Shown piece by piece: positions 1 through 11,732 of a stretch of 64,000 nt of DNA. The stretch comes from Clostridiales bacterium Firm_11 (lineage in GTDB: Bacteria; Bacillota; Clostridia; Christensenellales; Aristaeellaceae). A model generated the notes under the pieces. The model saw only the letters and a list, made by a program, of their open reading frames with translations, ran no database searches and was not told the origin of the DNA. A program made the position numbers and the translations under genes. The stretch covers positions 70,680 through 134,679 of the forward strand of contig LVAQ01000012.1 in NCBI GenBank assembly GCA_001604105.1. The letters are read 5' to 3'. Every line of letters starts with the position of its first letter. Within the stretch, counting starts at the first letter, position 1.

Positions 1-1002
1 ATTTCAATCCACGCCCCCGCGCGGGGGGCGACCAGCGAAGCGGTAGAAGTGTACGAGCGGAAGGGAATATTTCAATCCACGCCCCCGCGCGGGGGGCGAC
101 CGTTTACGGACAAGGGCGAGGGCACCCTGCCATTTATTTCAATCCACGCCCCCGCGCGGGGGGCGACACCGCAGCGAGTATGCGCTCGCCGCGAAATACG
201 AATTTCAATCCACGCCCCCGCGCGGGGGGCGACACAGGCGGGGGAAACCCATGGCAACCAACTACAGATTTCAATCCACGCCCCCGCGCGGGGGGCGACG
301 GGAACGCCCTACAGCACCCATGTGCGCCTGCTGATTTCAATCCACGCCCCCGCGCGGGGGGCGACCTTGACTTGATTGTGTACGGCAAGGTTACAAAAGA
401 TTTCAATCCACGCCCCCGCGCGGGGGGCGACCGGAATGGCTGCTGGCACACCCGGAGACTGCCGAAATTTCAATCCACGCCCCCGCGCGGGGGGCGACGC
501 AGAATTATAATCAGGAGGGACACTCAAGTGATATTTCAATCCACGCCCCCGCGCGGGGGGCGACGACCGTATATTCCTCGCCATACAGCTTGGCCGGGAA
601 TTTCAATCCACGCCCCCGCGCGGGGGGCGACATGCTCTCGTGCGCAATGTTGATTTCGTCCTCGAAATTTCAATCCACGCCCCCGCGCGGGGGGCGACAT
701 GCTCTCGTGCGCAATGTTGATTTCGTCCTCGAAATTTCAATCCACGCCCCCGCGCGGGGGGCGACTACTGCCCCGTTCCATTGCACGTACTGGCCTACAA
801 CATTTCAATCCACGCCCCCGCGCGGGGGGCGACCACGGGAGTAATCCCATTATGTTGGCGCAACACGAATTTCAATCCACGCCCCCGCGCGGGGGGCGAC
901 GTCATTACGGCCAGCCCCTACGCCAACATCCGGGAATTTCAATCCACGCCCCCGCGCGGGGGGCGACGCACCTGTGCGACAACAGCCGCCCACACAACAG
1001 GG

Positions 1003-1034
1003 ATTTCAATTCACACCCCCGCGCGGGGGGCGAC
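1003..1034 (-). repeat. Degenerate internal CRISPR repeat (two substitutions)
   Basis: This repeat reads ATTTCAATTCACACCCCC on the plus strand where all neighbours read ATTTCAATCCACGCCCCC. Both changes lie in the part that forms the end of the palindrome and the 5' handle of the crRNA made from spacer 970-1002. Flanking spacers are of normal length. Confidence 0.95.
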
Positions 1035-1925
1035 ACCAAAAAGCGCCGCAGTGATATCTACATCCGGATTTCAATCCACGCCCCCGCGCGGGGGGCGACC
1101 GCAGGGTTATCCCTGTATGATAAGCGAGGTTAGATTTCAATCCACGCCCCCGCGCGGGGGGCGACAGGATATCAAGGCACGGCTGGGACGCGGCTTTGAC
1201 AATTTCAATCCACGCCCCCGCGCGGGGGGCGACCGCCGCCCATTAGCCCACCCGTCATGCTGTCAAGGATTTCAATCCACGCCCCCGCGCGGGGGGCGAC
1301 GCGTACAGTCGATCCAGCGTACCCCCTTTGTCCGTATTTCAATCCACGCCCCCGCGCGGGGGGCGACGGCGTCATCCTTTCCTGTAACGTTCAGGTAGTC
1401 ATTTCAATCCACGCCCCCGCGCGGGGGGCGACCTGACCAGCGCGGGGAAATCGGCTTTTGCGATGGATTTCAATCCACGCCCCCGCGCGGGGGGCGACTC
1501 CGCTATCTGCTCGCCAAGCGCCAGCAGCAAGTCATTTCAATCCACGCCCCCGCGCGGGGGGCGACTGACACCCTTGCGGGCGTTTTCGACTACAAGCGAT
1601 TTCAATCCACGCCCCCGCGCGGGGGGCGACCCCTTACGCAAATACCGTATACGGCACCCTGCCTATTTCAATCCACGCCCCCGCGCGGGGGGCGACTATA
1701 TTCCAGCCAGGATGGCGTCACCGAATGCATAATTTCAATCCACGCCCCCGCGCGGGGGGCGACTAACGTGGATCGGTGACAAACTGGCGGATGCAGATTT
1801 CAATCCACGCCCCCGCGCGGGGGGCGACGGCGGCGGGTAGGGCGGTACGGGCGGCGACGATATTTCAATCCACGCCCCCGCGCGGGGGGCGACCACTGGT
1901 ACATACCAAACTCCATCGGAGTTTA

Positions 1926-2162
<237 letters not shown>

Positions 2163-2523
2163 TCATCTGGTTCAAAATCAGGGTCTTCGCATTTCAATCC
2201 ACGCCCCCGCGCGGGGGGCGACCTTCTGCCCATTCGGGCTTGACGCGCCGCATGCCATTTCAATCCACGCCCCCGCGCGGGGGGCGACCCCAACGTGGGG
2301 CAAAGTTAGTATGCGGGGGAAAGATTTCAATCCACGCCCCCGCGCGGGGGGCGACCGGCATGGAAGGGCGCTTTTGAGGGAAACGCCCTAATTTCAATCC
2401 ACGCCCCCGCGCGGGGGGCGACGCGGTATGCACTGTATTTAGCCTCGCAAGAACTTATTTCAATCCACGCCCCCGCGCGGGGGGCGACGCGTTCTCGTTG
2501 CGCGTGCCTGGTTCGTATACAGA

Positions 2524-2556
2524 ATTTCAATCCACGCCCCCCGCGCGGGGGGCGAC
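2524..2556 (-). repeat. CRISPR repeat with one-base insertion (33 nt)
   Basis: The C-run after ATTTCAATCCACG is six instead of five bases here, making the repeat 33 bases long. It lies in the middle of the array, with normal repeats on both sides. A sequencing slip in a homopolymer is possible. Confidence 0.85.
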
Positions 2557-3593
2557 CAGCGATACGGTGTTCGCGTTTGCATCGGCATCACGATTTCAAT
2601 CCACGCCCCCGCGCGGGGGGCGACCCAAGGTATCAGGCTTTTGTTTCGCATACCACAGGATTTCAATCCACGCCCCCGCGCGGGGGGCGACGCACAGAAA
2701 CGACTTCATGATGCCCGATTATGACATTTCAATCCACGCCCCCGCGCGGGGGGCGACCGGCTGGAAATCACGCAGGAGGATTGCAATGAGTATTTCAATC
2801 CACGCCCCCGCGCGGGGGGCGACCGCGTAGCGGAGGGCACGTGGAGCAGGGAGGTAGAATTTCAATCCACGCCCCCGCGCGGGGGGCGACCGAGGATATC
2901 ATCGACACCATGGACACGTACACCATTTCAATCCACGCCCCCGCGCGGGGGGCGACCACTCTGCGATTAGTTGCCCCTGTGCGAGCGTTTATTTCAATCC
3001 ACGCCCCCGCGCGGGGGGCGACCAAACGGCTCGAACAGGAGATGCTTTTAGAGCTATTTCAATCCACGCCCCCGCGCGGGGGGCGACAATTGCATAATAG
3101 GAGGTTGGAAACATGACGAAGATTTCAATCCACGCCCCCGCGCGGGGGGCGACACGGTGCGGAGATTCGGAGGTCGTGTTTGATGTAATTTCAATCCACG
3201 CCCCCGCGCGGGGGGCGACGACCTTCTCTATGCCGTAATATCTCTCTGTGTCATTTCAATCCACGCCCCCGCGCGGGGGGCGACGATACGCGCCCCGTAC
3301 TCCTGCACGCACATCCGGGCATTTCAATCCACGCCCCCGCGCGGGGGGCGACTGGTTTCGCGGGTGAGTACGTCGCAGGCCGCGCTGAATTTCAATCCAC
3401 GCCCCCGCGCGGGGGGCGACGCGTTGCTCCGTTGACAGGCGTTGTCACCATCCCATTTCAATCCACGCCCCCGCGCGGGGGGCGACACCGCATCCGTGCG
3501 CTTGCTTTGCGCTGTCTGCCGATTTCAATCCACGCCCCCGCGCGGGGGGCGACTACCCCTGACCGTGTGGTGTTTGATGACGGACGGATTTCA

Positions 3594-3824
<231 letters not shown>

Positions 3825-6800
3825 CTATCGTATACTTGCTGGCATCGTCCGCATTTCAATCCACGCCCCCGCGCGGGGGGCGACGGCGGCGGGTAGGGCG
3901 GTACGGGCGGCGGCGACATTTCAATCCACGCCCCCGCGCGGGGGGCGACCCCGTGAGAGGGTTGCAAGCCGCCCCACGACTGATTTCAATCCACGCCCCC
4001 GCGCGGGGGGCGACCCGTTTCGTTATTGCCCTTTCGTAAGGATTTCACATTTCAATCCACGCCCCCGCGCGGGGGGCGACTACGTGGTGGATACCACGCC
4101 GGAACACCTTGCACGGATTTCAATCCACGCCCCCGCGCGGGGGGCGACTACGGCGCGGAGGTAACGGCGACGCCGGACGATATTTCAATCCACGCCCCCG
4201 CGCGGGGGGCGACGCAACCGTTCCGCCCTTACAGCGGTCACCCGAAGATTTCAATCCACGCCCCCGCGCGGGGGGCGACACCCCTGCGGGCGGGCGCATT
4301 GTGCTGGAGGATGCTATTTCAATCCACGCCCCCGCGCGGGGGGCGACTCGCCTCCGCGTATAGTACAATCTCTTCACTGCTATTTCAATCCACGCCCCCG
4401 CGCGGGGGGCGACTCTTTCGGGCGGATCCTACAAGATAACGACATCATTTCAATCCACGCCCCCGCGCGGGGGGCGACGGCGCGCCGGTGATGCCTGCCG
4501 CGTTTGCACGCGTATTTCAATCCACGCCCCCGCGCGGGGGGCGACTGCGAAAATACCGCGCCTGGGTATTCCCGAAGACATTTCAATCCACGCCCCCGCG
4601 CGGGGGGCGACAACCCGTAAAATGCTCAAGGCGCTCGGTTTGGAAATTTCAATCCACGCCCCCGCGCGGGGGGCGACCTGCGTCCAAGTCGCGCGCGCGT
4701 TTGCGTAGCAGCATTTCAATCCACGCCCCCGCGCGGGGGGCGACGGCTTGGGCGCAAGCGCAGGCTGATACGCCTAAAATTTCAATCCACGCCCCCGCGC
4801 GGGGGGCGACCTGGCCATGGGTGCAATCGGCATTGGGATGCTGATATTTCAATCCACGCCCCCGCGCGGGGGGCGACGAGAGCAGTTGATGCAGGAGCAC
4901 CCCGAGCTTTGCATTTCAATCCACGCCCCCGCGCGGGGGGCGACATGCCGTAGTTCTCGTGGTCGATACGTGCCGCAAATTTCAATCCACGCCCCCGCGC
5001 GGGGGGCGACCAGGCTTCAGAACAGGTGGAGCGAGACTGGGAAGATTTCAATCCACGCCCCCGCGCGGGGGGCGACCTACACCGAACACGCCTAAACGCG
5101 TAAATTGTACAAATTTCAATCCACGCCCCCGCGCGGGGGGCGACTGGCCACGCCAGCAAGGCGATTGTCGACCAAGAAATTTCAATCCACGCCCCCGCGC
5201 GGGGGGCGACTTGTATGCGAGCAATTATGCCCTCCTTCTTGTACATTTCAATCCACGCCCCCGCGCGGGGGGCGACGCGCACAAGCGATTGGACGACATT
5301 ACATCGCGGAGATTTCAATCCACGCCCCCGCGCGGGGGGCGACTCCGCAATGTGCGTGAGGATGTCAACGCCACGCGTATTTCAATCCACGCCCCCGCGC
5401 GGGGGGCGACCGCCCTGTGTGGTGTTTAATTGTTTATTCCGCAAATTTCAATCCACGCCCCCGCGCGGGGGGCGACCATTGTCCTCGTATATTGGCTCGC
5501 CAGCAGCATTATTTCAATCCACGCCCCCGCGCGGGGGGCGACCTTGGCTTCCGGCGGGCTGGTGTACGGTGTTGGCATTTCAATCCACGCCCCCGCGCGG
5601 GGGGCGACACGGATCTGTATACGCTGGTGTCATATCTGTCGAATTTCAATCCACGCCCCCGCGCGGGGGGCGACGGGCGAACCTACAGGTGGAGATTACC
5701 CCGGAAACATTTCAATCCACGCCCCCGCGCGGGGGGCGACCGTTAAAACGCTCCGACATTCCGGCGGTCTTTTCTATTTCAATCCACGCCCCCGCGCGGG
5801 GGGCGACTCTGTAAGCATATCGCTGTGATGGTCATGGTCGGATTTCAATCCACGCCCCCGCGCGGGGGGCGACACACGCTGCGCGACTTTGGTGCGTGGC
5901 TGGAAACCATTTCAATCCACGCCCCCGCGCGGGGGGCGACTGCCTTGCGGTGCAATCATGCCCGTTGTGGATACCCCGATTTCAATCCACGCCCCCGCGC
6001 GGGGGGCGACAGCCATGCGGCGTGCTTGCCGTCCGGCTCCCTGCATTTCAATCCACGCCCCCGCGCGGGGGGCGACGCGGGTTACCTACGCACGCTTGAG
6101 AGGATTGCATTTCAATCCACGCCCCCGCGCGGGGGGCGACGCGCTCAGCTGGCTCCTTAACCAGCATCTTGCTACAATTTCAATCCACGCCCCCGCGCGG
6201 GGGGCGACCGTAAGGTCTATCGTACGCTCAATGGATGTAATATTTCAATCCACGCCCCCGCGCGGGGGGCGACAGCGCGGTGCCCACAAAGGCGGCATAT
6301 GCCTGCGCATTTCAATCCACGCCCCCGCGCGGGGGGCGACTCGGACGGGGTCTTAACGCCAGCGTTGACATAGTCATTTCAATCCACGCCCCCGCGCGGG
6401 GGGCGACTGCGCAGGAGCTTGCCGATGCACGCACCCGCGCCGAATTTCAATCCACGCCCCCGCGCGGGGGGCGACCGAGGCTTGGGGCAACGCCACTGTC
6501 AAGGCTGGGGAATTTCAATCCACGCCCCCGCGCGGGGGGCGACGGGTGGCATAGCTCATGCCGCTCCGTGTTCCACAGATTTCAATCCACGCCCCCGCGC
6601 GGGGGGCGACGGGTTGCTCCCAAGGTTGCGGTAAGCAATTTTGATATTTCAATCCACGCCCCCGCGCGGGGGGCGACAACAGGGTCAATCACAACATCCC
6701 CCGAATCAGTATTTCAATCCACGCCCCCGCGCGGGGGGCGACTCCTTACCTAAGGTGACGATGCGCATGCGACCGTAATTTCAATCCACGCCCCCGCGCG

Positions 6801-7652
6801 GGGGGCGACGTACGGCCATCGGACAGATCGCCGACCAAAAGGAATTTCAATCCACGCCCCCGCGCGGGGGGCGACCCGTATTCCGAATCTCTACCTATTA
6901 TAAGGAGGAATTTCAATCCACGCCCCCGCGCGGGGGGCGACCACCCTAATTCGGAAAGCCGTGATTGCGGCAATAAATTTCAATCCACGCCCCCGCGCGG
7001 GGGGCGACGGTGTATGAGATAGCGTTCCTCTACATACTTCATATTTCAATCCACGCCCCCGCGCGGGGGGCGACCTGTGGTTCTTGTAACCACCAACAGT
7101 GACGAAGGATTTCAATCCACGCCCCCGCGCGGGGGGCGACTACATGTGCTGGGCAAGCGTCTTTTCGTAGGCCGTATTTCAATCCACGCCCCCGCGCGGG
7201 GGGCGACCTCTCCTGCCCGCTGCCACTTTTCAGACACAGGGATTATTTCAATCCACGCCCCCGCGCGGGGGGCGACCAGGTCACCCTGACCTGGGTAAAC
7301 AAATTGAGGAGATTTCAATCCACGCCCCCGCGCGGGGGGCGACCCAGTTCAACCGTTGCTTGCGTGTCGCGCAAGATATTTCAATCCACGCCCCCGCGCG
7401 GGGGGCGACGGGGGATACCATGTAGTTTCCGCCGCTCTGGTCGGGATTTCAATCCACGCCCCCGCGCGGGGGGCGACAACGGTGTTGTAACCTCGTTGAC
7501 AACGCTAAAAGATTTCAATCCACGCCCCCGCGCGGGGGGCGACGGCGCGACCAAGGGCAGCGCCGTACCCAATGCGGTATTTCAATCCACGCCCCCGCGC
7601 GGGGGGCGACGGTCATCCGGCGCTACCTTGCGCGGATCCATCGCACATTTCA

Positions 7653-7847
<195 letters not shown>

Positions 7848-8137
7848 TCAATCCACGCCCCCGCGCGGGGGGCGACCTATCAGCCCGGAGATTTTCCCGA
7901 TCCCTGTGGATTTCAATCCACGCCCCCGCGCGGGGGGCGACCGCATCCGCTTTTGCATTAACGTCGCCATCGGTATTTCAATCCACGCCCCCGCGCGGGG
8001 GGCGACCGCACCATCCGACACTATCATTGTAGCACACAAATTTCAATCCACGCCCCCGCGCGGGGGGCGACTGGCGGCTACGCCGCCTGCCTCCTGCACA
8101 CAAGTATTTCAATCCACGCCCCCGCGCGGGGGGCGAC

Positions 8138-8392
8138 AGCAAAACCTTCTATAAAAAACACTTCATCATTCTATGCTTTCATGCAAACTGCACAAAAGCA
8201 CTTGCGCAATGCGTGAACACCCCTGCATCAACGCATCGCTTTTGCAGTTATCAAGGTGCGAAGCGCCCGCCCTTTTCATGATCGCTTCCCCTTCGCACCG
8301 CGGGCAAGGGTAATGCCTTGCAACCGCCTGAGCATCCCCGCTCGCGAGGGTGTATCCCCCCGTTTGACTGCCCAGCGGCAAAGGTGATCGCA
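8138..8392 (-). promoter_or_regulatory. CRISPR leader with candidate promoter
   Basis: The 255 bases between cas2 and the first repeat are the leader. On the minus strand a -35-like TTGTGC (8190-8195), a 16-base spacer and a -10-like TAGAAT (8168-8173) would start transcription about 25 bases before the first repeat. A perfect 9-base inverted repeat GGTGCGAAG/CTTCGCACC (8255-8263 and 8291-8299) lies further upstream; its loop contains an ATG with a purine-rich stretch ahead of it (see findings). The sequence next to the array is AT-rich, as in leaders used for spacer integration. Confidence 0.75.
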
Positions 8393-8683
8393 CTAGAGAA
8401 TCAGCGCATCCTCCATATCCGGCGCAGGCTTGGCGCCGATGTGCAGCGTGTTGCGGGCGGTGCGGTTGCCAAGGTTGTAAAAGCGCAGGCTGTCCAGTTT
8501 CGGGTCGATGATCCCCTCCAGCCGATGGCGCACGGTCGCCAGCTGCGCGCTGTTCAGCACGCATTCAAACACGCTGCACTGCACGCGGATGCCATAATCC
8601 TGACAGCACTTGGCAACCTGCCGCAAACGCCGCTTGCCGGCATCGGTCTGGGTGTTAACATCGTAGGTGATCAGCACCAGCAT
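8393..8683 (-). CDS. cas2: CRISPR-associated endoribonuclease Cas2
   Basis: A 96-residue protein beginning MLVLITYDVNTQTDAGKRR, the canonical Cas2 ferredoxin-like start with the conserved Asp at position 8. With Cas1 it forms the integrase complex that inserts new spacers at the leader end of the array. The frame is open for another 25 codons upstream, but this ATG has the AAAGGGGG ribosome site at a workable distance and matches the family's usual N-terminus and length. It is the last cas gene, 93 bases after cas1 and directly before the leader. Confidence 0.96.
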   Translation of the reverse strand: MLVLITYDVNTQTDAGKRRLRQVAKCCQDYGIRVQCSVFECVLNSAQLATVRHRLEGIIDPKLDSLRFYNLGNRTARNTLHIGAKPAPDMEDALIL

Positions 8684-8776
8684 CTTGCCACGCCCCCTTT
8701 TCAGCATGCCCGGCTTGCTCGCCTGCCTTGCGCTGCGCGCGCCGCGGCCAATGCGCATCTTTCATCCCTGCGCAAG

Positions 8777-9808
8777 CTATTTCCACAGGAAGGGCGGATA
8801 GGTGTCCAGATCGCCGCGGATGGTACGCGCCAGCAGCAGCGCCTGCGTGTAGGGCACAATGCCCCATTCCACTTTTTCGTTGAGGTAGGGATGGGTGATG
8901 ATCTCTTGCTTGCGTGCCTGCCACGCGGTCAGGATGGCCTTTCGCTGGCTGTCGGTCATGCGTACGGCGCCGCTTTCCTCCCGGTCAAAGCCGCTGTCGC
9001 TCACCTGTTTGAGGTTGATCAGCCCCAGCACGAACCTATCCGCAATGGGCGCGCGCAATTCTTCCATCAAATCCATGGCTAGGGAGGCGCGCCCGGGGCG
9101 ATCGGTATGCAGGTAGCCCACATAGGGGTCAAGCCCCACGGTTTCCAGCGCGGCCGCGCAATCGCGGGATAGCAGCACATACACAAAGGAAAGCAGGGCG
9201 TTTACGTTATCCGTCGGCGGTCGCTTGACCCTGCCGCGGAAGGCGAAGGTGTCCTTTTGCTGGAGAATCAGCTCATCCAATACCCCAAAGTACTGCGCCG
9301 CCGCGTCACCCTCCACGCCGCGCAACGCGTCCACACTGCCCGCGCTCGCCAGTGATTGCAGGCTTTGCCATAACGCGCCGGATGCACGGCGGATGGCCGC
9401 TGCGTCCACGCGCGAGGCATGGTCGCGCAAAGCGCGTTCCAGCACCCATCGGGCATTGTAGATTTTTCCGGTGAGGAACCCGCGCGCATAGGCCGCGCTT
9501 TGCGCAGGCGAATCCGCCAGCCGATACTGCTCACGGCGAAGTAGCACGTTCCCGCGCGTTTCTCCCTGCACGCTGGCCAGATAGGCGCCATGCATGGAAA
9601 GGAACGAAAGCGCAACGCCGCGCCTGGCGCAGGCGGCCATCAGCATGGGGCTTGCGCCCGCATGCCCGAAGGTTACGATGCTCTCCAGATTGTGCAGGGG
9701 AAACTGCCCCATCTTTTCCCCTTTTTCGGATATGATTACCGTTTCCCCCTCCAAAGAGAGGTAACGGTCGGGTGAGGTCACATAGAGGGTGTTGTTCAGT
9801 TTTCGCAT
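8777..9808 (-). CDS. cas1: CRISPR-associated endonuclease Cas1 (type I-C)
   Basis: A 343-residue Cas1 of the I-C subfamily. The N-terminal beta domain (about 1-85) begins MRKLNNTLYVTSPDRYLSLE. The C-terminal helical domain carries the metal-binding residues: Glu166 in GVEGDAA, His234 in GYLHTDRPGR and Asp246/Glu249 in ASLAMDLMEE. It is the integrase of the Cas1-Cas2 complex and here is probably coupled to Cas4 for protospacer trimming and PAM selection. It lies 12 bases after cas4 in the same operon. The full length and intact active site suggest that adaptation is functional, in agreement with the very long array. Confidence 0.97.
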   Translation of the reverse strand: MRKLNNTLYVTSPDRYLSLEGETVIISEKGEKMGQFPLHNLESIVTFGHAGASPMLMAACARRGVALSFLSMHGAYLASVQGETRGNVLLRREQYRLADSPAQSAAYARGFLTGKIYNARWVLERALRDHASRVDAAAIRRASGALWQSLQSLASAGSVDALRGVEGDAAAQYFGVLDELILQQKDTFAFRGRVKRPPTDNVNALLSFVYVLLSRDCAAALETVGLDPYVGYLHTDRPGRASLAMDLMEELRAPIADRFVLGLINLKQVSDSGFDREESGAVRMTDSQRKAILTAWQARKQEIITHPYLNEKVEWGIVPYTQALLLARTIRGDLDTYPPFLWK

Positions 9809-9820
9809 GGCGTATCCCCT

Positions 9821-10495
9821 TTACGGCGTATCCTCGGCAAGGCGCTGGGCAATATAGGCGGCGGCGCTGCGCTTTCCTTGCAGAAAGGGCAGGCACATCT
9901 CTTTGAGCGAGCAGGCATTACAGCCCTTGGTGGGCTTCACCATGGGCGTTTGTCTGCGTTCCATCATGCGGTGCATGTCGCCAAGGCAGGTGGTAACCGT
10001 ATCCCGTAGATCCTGATCCAGCGGTACCGGCTCGCGGCGGGTGGTTTCTCCATAGTATAGATAACCCGTCCGGATACGCGGGCACAGCAGCATCTCCTCC
10101 AGGCACATGGCCTGGCAGCATAGCTGGAGCCTGTCCGCATCGTGTGCTTTGGGTCTGCCGCGCTTGTATTCTACCGGTACGGGCAGCCACAGCCCGTCTT
10201 CCCCGGCGAGGGAAACCCCCATGGCATCGCGGTGAAATTCCACCACATCACACTGGCCGCTCACGCCCAGTGCCCGCGAATGGATGCGCAGGCCGCGCAC
10301 GATGAGCACATCGCCGCGCTTTTCACGCAGGCGCTCATCATGGGCGCGCTGATGCATCAGGCTCCCTTCGGTGGTGCGCAGGTTTTCCGCCCACTGGCTT
10401 TCAAGATGGATGAGCGCCCACTGGCGTTTGCAATAGGCGTAGTGCTGCAAGCCGCTCAGTTGCAGCCAGTTTTCTTCGTCAATGGCCATCGTCAA
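9821..10495 (-). CDS. cas4: CRISPR-associated exonuclease Cas4
   Basis: A 224-residue Cas4. A RecB-like nuclease core is visible as GQCDVVEF (about 79-86) followed by VPVEYKRGRPK (about 106-116), giving the Asp and Glu-x-Lys catalytic residues. The iron-sulfur cluster cysteines are Cys22 in the YCKRQWAL segment and the C-terminal set in GCNACSLKEMC. In type I-C systems Cas4 processes the PAM side of pre-spacers together with Cas1-Cas2. It overlaps the end of cas7 by 17 bases, implying translational coupling; an alternative ATG two codons later is possible. Confidence 0.96.
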   Translation of the reverse strand: MTMAIDEENWLQLSGLQHYAYCKRQWALIHLESQWAENLRTTEGSLMHQRAHDERLREKRGDVLIVRGLRIHSRALGVSGQCDVVEFHRDAMGVSLAGEDGLWLPVPVEYKRGRPKAHDADRLQLCCQAMCLEEMLLCPRIRTGYLYYGETTRREPVPLDQDLRDTVTTCLGDMHRMMERRQTPMVKPTKGCNACSLKEMCLPFLQGKRSAAAYIAQRLAEDTP

Positions 10496-11318
10496 TCTGC
10501 GGGGTCAGGCCGGGCAATTCGGTCAGTGTGATGGCGTAATCATCAAAACCCTTGGGCGAATCTCCTTTCGGCGCGACTGTAAGGGAGCGGTGCACCTTGG
10601 CGGATGAATACTGCCCGCCCTTGCTGTTATGCTGCCACCAATACACCTTGCGCACCTCCATGCTGCCCTCGGGGCGGGCGGAGGAAGCATCGTTGTCAAA
10701 CAGGGTCTTGAGGGCTTCGTGGATGGCATCGGCATCTTCCTGGCTGAAGTCCGTACGCTCGGCAAGCTGGCAGTTGATGCTGCCGTAAAACACATACACG
10801 CCAAAGGGTACGCGGTGTTTCATGCCCATGGTGTCAGAGCCGCGCTTCTCGCTGGTTTCCCCGCTCACGCTTTTGGTAATCTGGATGCTTTCGATTTCAA
10901 CGACATCCACACTGTACGCGCTTTGCACCGATACGGGGCCGCGCACGCCTACCGAGGCCAGTCCAAGCTGCTTAAAGGCGAACACCTGCCCAAAGGCGCG
11001 CACATCCAGCCAGTTTTCGCACGCGCGGGTGATAAACTTTTCCTTATCCTTCTCGCCTTTCAATACGGGGTCGGCGGCGGCGCGGTCGGAAAGGCTCTTG
11101 GCGCTGTCTGTGGTGCGGTCTTCCGACTGCACAAAGATGGGTTTATCCATGTCCATCAGGCGGTTTCTGATCTTGCGTTTCAGGCACACATCCGAGATTT
11201 CTCCGTGGCCGTCATAGCTCTCGCGGGGGCGGTTACCGTTCAGGGGGTCCCCATTGGGGTTGGCATTGCGTACGGAAAGGATGACCGCAAAATCGATTTT
11301 GTTGGTGATGGCTGCCAT
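10479..11318 (-). CDS. cas7: Cascade backbone subunit Cas7 (Csd2, type I-C)
   Basis: A 279-residue Cas7/Csd2-family protein. The N-terminal stretch IDFAVILSVRNANPNGDP is the family hallmark (RRM-fold strand followed by the NxNGDP loop). Several copies polymerise along the crRNA spacer and form the backbone of the I-C Cascade. It lies three bases after cas8c and overlaps cas4 by 17 bases. Length and motifs are normal for the family and nothing suggests decay. Confidence 0.97.
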   Translation of the reverse strand: MAAITNKIDFAVILSVRNANPNGDPLNGNRPRESYDGHGEISDVCLKRKIRNRLMDMDKPIFVQSEDRTTDSAKSLSDRAAADPVLKGEKDKEKFITRACENWLDVRAFGQVFAFKQLGLASVGVRGPVSVQSAYSVDVVEIESIQITKSVSGETSEKRGSDTMGMKHRVPFGVYVFYGSINCQLAERTDFSQEDADAIHEALKTLFDNDASSARPEGSMEVRKVYWWQHNSKGGQYSSAKVHRSLTVAPKGDSPKGFDDYAITLTELPGLTPQIDDGH

Positions 11319-11321
11319 GGT

Positions 11322-11732
11322 TTATTCCTCCTCTTTTTGCATGGTGTTGCTTCTGTTGTGCCTGATTGCATAATACTGCCGTTTCAGCTTCATACGTTGA
11401 CTTGCATAGCCAAGAAGATATTCTTCACTTAGCTTATCATTGGTAAATCCATTGCCTTTCAGGCTGTCGATAACATCATAGAAGCCATCGATCCAACGAT
11501 CAAAAAAGTTCTCATCAAACCTGCGTGATTTGTTTTGATAGTTTTTCAGCTTATCCTGAATCGCTAGAAGCGTGCTAGCCGGGTGTTTTGTATAAGATAC
11601 CATAAGCCTGTCTGCATTGGTTATGCGATCTTCTCCCTGTTGATCAAGAGCTGCCCGTTCAATCATTTCCGCATATGCTAACGCCCTTCCAAAGAGATAG
11701 TCCCGTCCAGTATATTGTTCGTCAAGCGCCAT
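11322..11732 (-). CDS. cas11c: Internal translation product of cas8c: small subunit Cas11c
   Basis: Inside the 3' part of cas8c, in the same frame, an ATG at 11732 is preceded by AAAGGAG (complement at 11741-11747) with a spacing of eight bases, a strong ribosome site not needed for cas8c itself. It would give a 136-residue protein starting MALDEQYTGRDYLFGR and ending with the Cas8c C-terminus. In characterised I-C systems the small subunit Cas11c is known to be made from such an internal start and is required for target binding. The ribosome site and start are seen directly; the identity is inferred from that precedent and from size and position. Confidence 0.82.
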   Translation of the reverse strand: MALDEQYTGRDYLFGRALAYAEMIERAALDQQGEDRITNADRLMVSYTKHPASTLLAIQDKLKNYQNKSRRFDENFFDRWIDGFYDVIDSLKGNGFTNDKLSEEYLLGYASQRMKLKRQYYAIRHNRSNTMQKEEE

